Origin: DATEOR01 sp036279015
GTDB taxonomy: Bacteria > Actinomycetota > Thermoleophilia > Gaiellales > Gaiellaceae
Length of the DNA: 5,850 bases
Direction of reading: 5' to 3'
Assembly (NCBI GenBank): GCA_036279015.1
Contig: DASUJY010000089.1
Coordinates: 1 to 5,850 of the forward strand
Positions 1 to 3,567 of this stretch are shown in pieces. The number at the start of each line of letters is the position of its first letter. Within the stretch, counting starts at the first letter, position 1. Position numbers and translations under genes: made by a program. The notes beneath the pieces are model-generated. The model had not been told where the DNA came from and did not search any database. It saw only the letters and a list, made by a program, of their open reading frames with translations.

Positions 1-385
1 TCGTCTCGAGCGTCGCGAGCATGCCGTCCGCCCAGTCCTCCATCTCGAGCCGCATCTCGCGCGCCTGCCGCCGCGCCTCGTCGATGATCTCCTGCGCCTG
101 GCGCTCGGCGAGCTTGACGATCTCCGTCTGCGATGCCTCGCGCACGGCCTGCTCGCGTGCCTCCTGCAGCAGCCGGTCCTGCTCGCGCTTCGCCTCGGCC
201 AGCATCTCCTGCCGCTCCTTGACGATCCAGCGCGCCTGCTTGATCTCCTCCGGGATCGTCGCGCGCATCTGGTCGAGGATGTCGTAGATCTCCTCGCGGT
301 CGATGCGCACCTGGTCGGTGAGCGGTACGGCCTTCGCGTTGTGCACCAGGTCGTCGAGCTTGTCGATGAGAACGAGAACGTCCAT
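1..385 (-). CDS. SepIVA/DivIVA-like coiled-coil septation protein (N-terminal part, runs off left edge)
   Basis: Start ATG at 385-383, open to base 1, giving 128 visible residues beginning MDVLVLIDKLDDLVHNAKAV. The first ~55 residues resemble the conserved head of mycobacterial SepIVA (short helix, 'PLT' turn, then REEIYDILDQMRATIPEEIKQA). From residue ~55 on the chain is a highly charged heptad-like coiled coil rich in Glu, Arg, Gln and Ala (KERQEMLAEAKREQDRLLQEA and on). There is no signal peptide or membrane segment, so it should be cytosolic. Known for the family: SepIVA is a DivIVA-domain-like protein needed for septation in mycobacteria; members are often annotated loosely as 'ATPase' or 'ATP synthase subunit B-like' because of the coiled coil. 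The gene lies 14 nt after the coaD stop, with a weak Shine-Dalgarno AGGCGG at 395-390, 4 nt before the ATG, so it is probably cotranscribed with coaD. The C-terminal half lies outside the window. Family assignment is by recall; function in this organism is inferred. Confidence 0.8.
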   Translation of the reverse strand, partial: MDVLVLIDKLDDLVHNAKAVPLTDQVRIDREEIYDILDQMRATIPEEIKQARWIVKERQEMLAEAKREQDRLLQEAREQAVREASQTEIVKLAERQAQEIIDEARRQAREMRLEMEDWADGMLATLET

Positions 386-399
386 GTCGCCGCCTGAGT

Positions 400-930
400 C
401 TACTCTTGCGGGCTGACGGGCGCGCCACCCTTGGGCTGCGGGAACATCTCGCGAAACCGCTTGGCGACGGGCTCCGGGACGAGGTCGGAGACGCTCCCCC
501 CGAAGGAGGCAACCTCCTTGACCCCGCTCGAGGAGAGGAAGCTGTACTGCGGGCTCGACATGAGGTACATGGTCTCGACCTCGGGCGCGAGGTTCCGGTT
601 CAGATGGTGCATCTGGAACTCCCACTCGAAGTCGGAGATGGCGCGAAGGCCCTTCACCATCGTCTTCGCGCCCCACTCCCGCGCGAACTCGACGACGAGC
701 TCGGCGAAGACCTCGACCTCGACGTTGTCGCAGTCCACGAGCGCGTCGCGGAGGAACTGCACGCGCTCCTCGACGGAGAACATCGCCCTCTTGTGCTGCG
801 GGTCGCGGACGACGCCGACGACGACGCGCTCGAAGATCCCCGCGGCGCGGGTGATGATGTCGAGGTGACCGAAGGTGACGGGGTCGTAGCTCCCCGGACA
901 GATGGCCGTGACGGGCGCGGAATCGCTCAC
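400..930 (-). CDS. coaD: Phosphopantetheine adenylyltransferase (PPAT)
   Basis: The 176-residue protein matches the CoaD family in length and motifs. It transfers AMP from ATP to 4'-phosphopantetheine, giving dephospho-CoA, the penultimate step of CoA synthesis; it is cytosolic and usually hexameric. Visible motifs: CPGSYDPVTFGHLD at 11-24, with the nucleotidyltransferase TxGH signature (T19-H22; H22 corresponds to E. coli H18); K47 in DPQHKRAMF; VKGLRAISDFEWEFQM at 92-107 (R96 corresponds to E. coli R91); and SFLSSSGVKEVA at 130-141. The DPQHKRAMF loop is one residue longer than in E. coli and mycobacterial PPAT. The C-terminal ~10 residues (PKGGAPVSPQE) look like a non-conserved tail. The start is GTG at 930-928: it places the family core a few residues in, has AAGGGG at 940-935 (4 nt spacer), and shares GTGA with the rsmD stop, a classic coupled junction. 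Confidence 0.97.
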   Translation of the reverse strand: MSDSAPVTAICPGSYDPVTFGHLDIITRAAGIFERVVVGVVRDPQHKRAMFSVEERVQFLRDALVDCDNVEVEVFAELVVEFAREWGAKTMVKGLRAISDFEWEFQMHHLNRNLAPEVETMYLMSSPQYSFLSSSGVKEVASFGGSVSDLVPEPVAKRFREMFPQPKGGAPVSPQE

Positions 931-1481
931 GCCGCCCCTTCGAAGAGCGTGACGCGCGTCGAGCCGTAGCGGCGGCTCGTTCGGAGCGGCAGCGGCAGGT
1001 CGGGCTCCTCCTTCGCCTCCGACTCGACGACGACGAGGCCGTCCGGGGCGACGACGGACGGAAGATGGGCGGCAAGCGTGGGCAGGAACCTCGACAGCAT
1101 GCGGTACGGGGGGTCGACCAGCACGAGATCGTAGCGCCTGCCGGCGGCGGCATCGCTCGCGACTCGGCGCGCGGCGTCCTCGCGGTAGACACGCGCGCCC
1201 TCGAGCCCGAGCTTCTCGACGTTTCGGACGATCGTCTCGGCGGCGTCGCGATCGGACTCGACGAAGACCGCGCTCGCCGCACCGCGCGAGAGCGCCTCGA
1301 GACCCATCGCGCCCGAGCCGGCGAAGAGGTCGAGGACGTCGGCGCCGTCGACCGGCCCGACGAGGTTGAAGACCGCCTCGCGGACGCGGTCGCCGGTCGG
1401 CCTCACCTCGAGGCCCCTGGGCGCGAAGATCCTCGCCCCCTTACGCGAACCCGCGACTATCCGCAATCCGCTCGGCCTCAC
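927..1481 (-). CDS. rsmD: 16S rRNA (guanine(966)-N2)-methyltransferase
   Basis: The protein has 184 residues if started at GTG 1481, or 179 if started at TTG 1466. It is an S-adenosylmethionine-dependent Rossmann-fold methyltransferase; RsmD methylates N2 of G966 in helix 31 of 16S rRNA in the 30S subunit. Visible signatures: LRIVAGSRKGARI at 6-18; the RPTGDRVREAVFN element at 27-39; SAM-binding motif I VLDLFAGSGAMGLEALSRGA at 49-68; E75 after a beta strand (motif II, FVESD); and catalytic DPPY at 123-126. Many family members begin MRI(I/V)AG, which would fit the TTG at 1466-1464 with GAGG at 1479-1476 nine bases before it. The GTG at 1481 has no clear Shine-Dalgarno upstream and lies in the loop of a strong hairpin. 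The gene overlaps the recG tail by 26-41 nt and its TGA overlaps the coaD GTG. Family identity is firm; the exact start is not. Confidence 0.95.
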   Translation of the reverse strand: MRPSGLRIVAGSRKGARIFAPRGLEVRPTGDRVREAVFNLVGPVDGADVLDLFAGSGAMGLEALSRGAASAVFVESDRDAAETIVRNVEKLGLEGARVYREDAARRVASDAAAGRRYDLVLVDPPYRMLSRFLPTLAAHLPSVVAPDGLVVVESEAKEEPDLPLPLRTSRRYGSTRVTLFEGAA

Positions 1482-3471
1482 GGCCGAGCGGATACAGAAT
1501 CTCCTCGTCGACCGCGAGGAGTCGCTCGGCCCATTGACGAGCCGTACCGATCAAGTGCCGGTCTCGGCCAAGGTGGACGAACTTCAGGTCGCTGAGCCCC
1601 GACTGGCGCGTGCCGAGGAGCTGGCCCTCGCCGCGCAGCTCGAGGTCGACCTCGGCGAGCGCGAAGCCGTCGCTCGTGTCGACGAGCGCCTCGAGCCTCC
1701 GGCGCGCCTCCTCCGTCAGCTCGTCCCTCGGGCGCGAGACGAGCAGGCAGTAGGACTGCTCGGCCCCCCGCCCCACGCGGCCGCGCAGCTGATGGAGCTG
1801 CGCGAGGCCAAAGCGGTCGGCCTCCTGGACGATCATGATCGTCGCGTTCGGGACGTCCACTCCGACCTCGATCACCGTCGTCGCGACGAGGACGTCGAGC
1901 TCGCCGCGCTTGAACTCGTCCATGAGCGCTCGGCGCTCGGCGGGCCGCAGCCTCCCGTGCAGCAGGCCGACCCGGTACGCGGCGAGCTCCCCCTCGCGGA
2001 GGCGCGTCGCCTCCTGCTCGGCGGCACGCGCCTCGATCGCTTCCGACTCGGAGACGAGCGGACAGACGACGTAGGCCTGCCGCCCGTCGTCGAGGTGGCG
2101 CCGGAGCCGCCTGTAGGCCTCGGCGCTCCGCTCCTCGGAGACCCAGCTCGTCTTGACGGGCTTCCGCCCGCTCGGGGGGCGGGCGATCTCGGTCACATCG
2201 AGGTCGCCGTAGACGGTCTGGGCGAGCGTGCGCGGGATCGGCGTCGCCGTCATGTGCAGGACGTGCGCCGAGCGGCCCTCGGCGAGCGCACGCCGCTGAT
2301 CGACCCCGAAGCGGTGCTGCTCGTCGATCACCGCGACGGCGAGCTCCTCGAAGACGACGCCTTCCTGGATGAGCGCATGCGTCCCGACGAGGATCTGCGC
2401 GCCCTCGAGCTCGTGCTTGACGGAGCCCGTCTGGAGCGCCACCCGCACGCCGAGGTCGGCGCAGATCGGCTCGAGGGTCAGGAAGTGCTGCTCGGCGAGC
2501 GTCTCGGTCGGCGCCATCAGCGCGCCCTGAAGGCCGCGCTCGACCGCGCGCAGGAGTGTGTAGAGGGCGACGACGGTCTTTCCCGAGCCGACGTCGCCCT
2601 GAAGAAGGCGCTGCATCGGCCGGGATCCGCGGAGATCCCCGCGGATCTCCGCGATGGCTGCCTCCTGATCATGCGTCAACGTGAAGGGAAGCGCCCTTCG
2701 ATAATGCTCGATCAGCTCGCCCTCCTCGCCGAGCGCGGGCGCGACGATGCTCTCCTCGAGCTCATGGCGCCGACGGAGGAAGCCGAGCTGGAGAAGAAGT
2801 AGCTCTTCGAGCCCGAGGCGCTCGCGCGCCGCCTCTGCCTCGGCCGCGCTCGCCGGCCTGTGCGCTGCCGCGAGCGCGTCCGCCCGCACGGGCAGCCCTT
2901 CGTGCGCCCTGACCTCGGCGGGGAGCGGATCGGGCAGCGCGCGCAGGAGCGGCAACACAGCCTCGACCAGCGAGCGGATCCGGTAAGAGGGGACGAGCTC
3001 GGTGGCCGGGTACTCGGGGACGAGCCCGAGCGTGTGGACCCCCGTGCCGCCGACCTCGTGGCGGGCGACCTTGAAGCCGCTCAGGTCGCGGGTCCCATGG
3101 AGGAGGAGCTCTGTCCCCGGCGCGAGCTTCGCCAGGTGCGCCTGGTTGAACCAGACGGCCTTCTCCTCCACCCCGCGCCCGTCCAGGACGATCCCCTCGA
3201 CGATCTTGAGGTTCCGCCGCCGCGTCGGCCGCACTCGGATGCGGACGAGCTCGCAGCGCACGGTCGCCTCCTGGCCGACGGCGAGATCGGCGAAGCTCGC
3301 CGCCTCGTCCCAGGCGAGGTAGGCGCGTGGGATGTACTCGAGGAGGTCGGCGAGCGTCTCGATCCCCAGCGCGGAGAGGCGCTCGGCGACCTTCGGCCCC
3401 ACTCCCGGGAGAGAGGTCACCGGCCGCTCCAGCGCGTCCGTCCGCCTCGGTCTCGGCACGCCTTGGTCCAT
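1441..3471 (-). CDS. recG: ATP-dependent DNA helicase RecG
   Basis: 676 residues from ATG 3471, within the usual RecG length (~680-740). RecG is a monomeric superfamily 2 double-strand DNA translocase that binds branched DNA and remodels stalled forks, Holliday junctions and R/D-loops. Seen in order: a helix-hairpin-helix-like LPGVGPKVAERL at 21-32; an OB-fold wedge domain about 60-150, including VWFNQAHL; Walker A GDVGSGKT at 292-299; motif Ia APTETLAEQH at 320-329; Walker B/DExH box DEQH at 383-386; motif III MTATPIPRTLA at 407-417; motif V ATTVIEVGVDVPNA at 530-543; motif VI QLRGRVGRG at 561-569; and the C-terminal TRG region with ELRGEGQLLGTRQSG at 611-625. All helicase motifs look intact. 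An in-frame GTG at 3507 would add 12 residues; neither start has a convincing ribosome binding site, and ATG gives the usual ~15 residues before the conserved PVTSLPGVGPK. The tail overlaps rsmD; upstream, across 96 bp, lies a divergent cyclase gene. Confidence 0.97.
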   Translation of the reverse strand: MDQGVPRPRRTDALERPVTSLPGVGPKVAERLSALGIETLADLLEYIPRAYLAWDEAASFADLAVGQEATVRCELVRIRVRPTRRRNLKIVEGIVLDGRGVEEKAVWFNQAHLAKLAPGTELLLHGTRDLSGFKVARHEVGGTGVHTLGLVPEYPATELVPSYRIRSLVEAVLPLLRALPDPLPAEVRAHEGLPVRADALAAAHRPASAAEAEAARERLGLEELLLLQLGFLRRRHELEESIVAPALGEEGELIEHYRRALPFTLTHDQEAAIAEIRGDLRGSRPMQRLLQGDVGSGKTVVALYTLLRAVERGLQGALMAPTETLAEQHFLTLEPICADLGVRVALQTGSVKHELEGAQILVGTHALIQEGVVFEELAVAVIDEQHRFGVDQRRALAEGRSAHVLHMTATPIPRTLAQTVYGDLDVTEIARPPSGRKPVKTSWVSEERSAEAYRRLRRHLDDGRQAYVVCPLVSESEAIEARAAEQEATRLREGELAAYRVGLLHGRLRPAERRALMDEFKRGELDVLVATTVIEVGVDVPNATIMIVQEADRFGLAQLHQLRGRVGRGAEQSYCLLVSRPRDELTEEARRRLEALVDTSDGFALAEVDLELRGEGQLLGTRQSGLSDLKFVHLGRDRHLIGTARQWAERLLAVDEEILYPLGREAERIADSRGFA
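1466..1493 (-). other. Perfect 12-bp stem-loop with GUGA tetraloop over the rsmD start
   Basis: On the transcribed strand, arms ATCCGCTCGGCC and GGCCGAGCGGAT (1493-1482 and 1477-1466) pair without mismatch and close a 4-nt loop GTGA, a GNRA-type tetraloop in RNA. The GTG of the loop (1481-1479) is the first possible rsmD start; the alternative TTG start begins at the last base of the 3' arm (1466). The hairpin lies wholly inside the final recG codons. No T-run follows (the next bases are TGCGGATAG), so it is not a Rho-independent terminator. A role in translational coupling of rsmD to recG is inferred. Confidence 0.7.
2628..2653 (-). repeat. Perfect 11-bp inverted repeat inside recG
   Basis: CGCGGAGATCC at 2628-2638 and GGATCTCCGCG at 2643-2653 (plus strand) are exact reverse complements around a 4-nt spacer CCGC. 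In recG this encodes the segment AEIRGDLRGSR, shortly before Walker A. No T-tract follows. It may be only a by-product of repeated GGA/GAT/CGC codons, since RGDLRG is itself a near-repeat, but the stem would be very stable in mRNA. No function is known to me. Confidence 0.6.
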
Positions 3472-3528
3472 GCCAGCAAAGCCGGCCAGCGCGGGGCGCG
3501 AACTCACGGAGAGGGCCAGGACGGCTCC

Positions 3529-3534
3529 ACTATA
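3529..3534 (-). promoter_or_regulatory. Candidate -10 element for the recG operon
   Basis: On the minus strand these bases read TATAGT, five of six matching the sigma70-type consensus TATAAT, in the only intergenic gap upstream of recG. Transcription would start near 3522, leaving about 15 nt before GTG 3507 or about 50 nt before ATG 3471. No acceptable -35 hexamer is seen 16-18 nt upstream (the 17-nt position reads TATGGC), so it is a -10 match alone. It stands out because the surroundings are so GC-rich. Confidence 0.4.
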
Positions 3535-3561
3535 GGCAGGCCGCCGGACGGGCCATAGACT
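3533..3561 (+). promoter_or_regulatory. Candidate promoter for the cyclase gene, possibly giving a leaderless mRNA
   Basis: TAGGCA at 3533-3538 (four of six to TTGACA), a 17-nt spacer, then TAGACT at 3556-3561 (four of six to TATAAT, and fitting the TAnnnT pattern of many actinobacterial -10 boxes). The expected start of transcription, 6-7 nt on, falls at or one base before the GTG at 3568, so the mRNA could begin with its start codon. That would explain the lack of a good Shine-Dalgarno (only CGGA at 3562-3565). The -35 box shares bases 3533-3534 with the opposing recG -10 element. Both hexamers are weak, so this is tentative. Confidence 0.35.
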
Positions 3562-3567
3562 CGGATC

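Noticed and set aside
406..969. 187-codon plus-strand open frame opposite coaD
   Set aside because: coaD on the minus strand has all its family motifs; this frame is its shadow.
1366..2802. 478-codon plus-strand open frame opposite rsmD and recG
   Set aside because: It is antisense to intact recG motifs, and its composition is typical of a GC-rich shadow frame with no recognisable motif.
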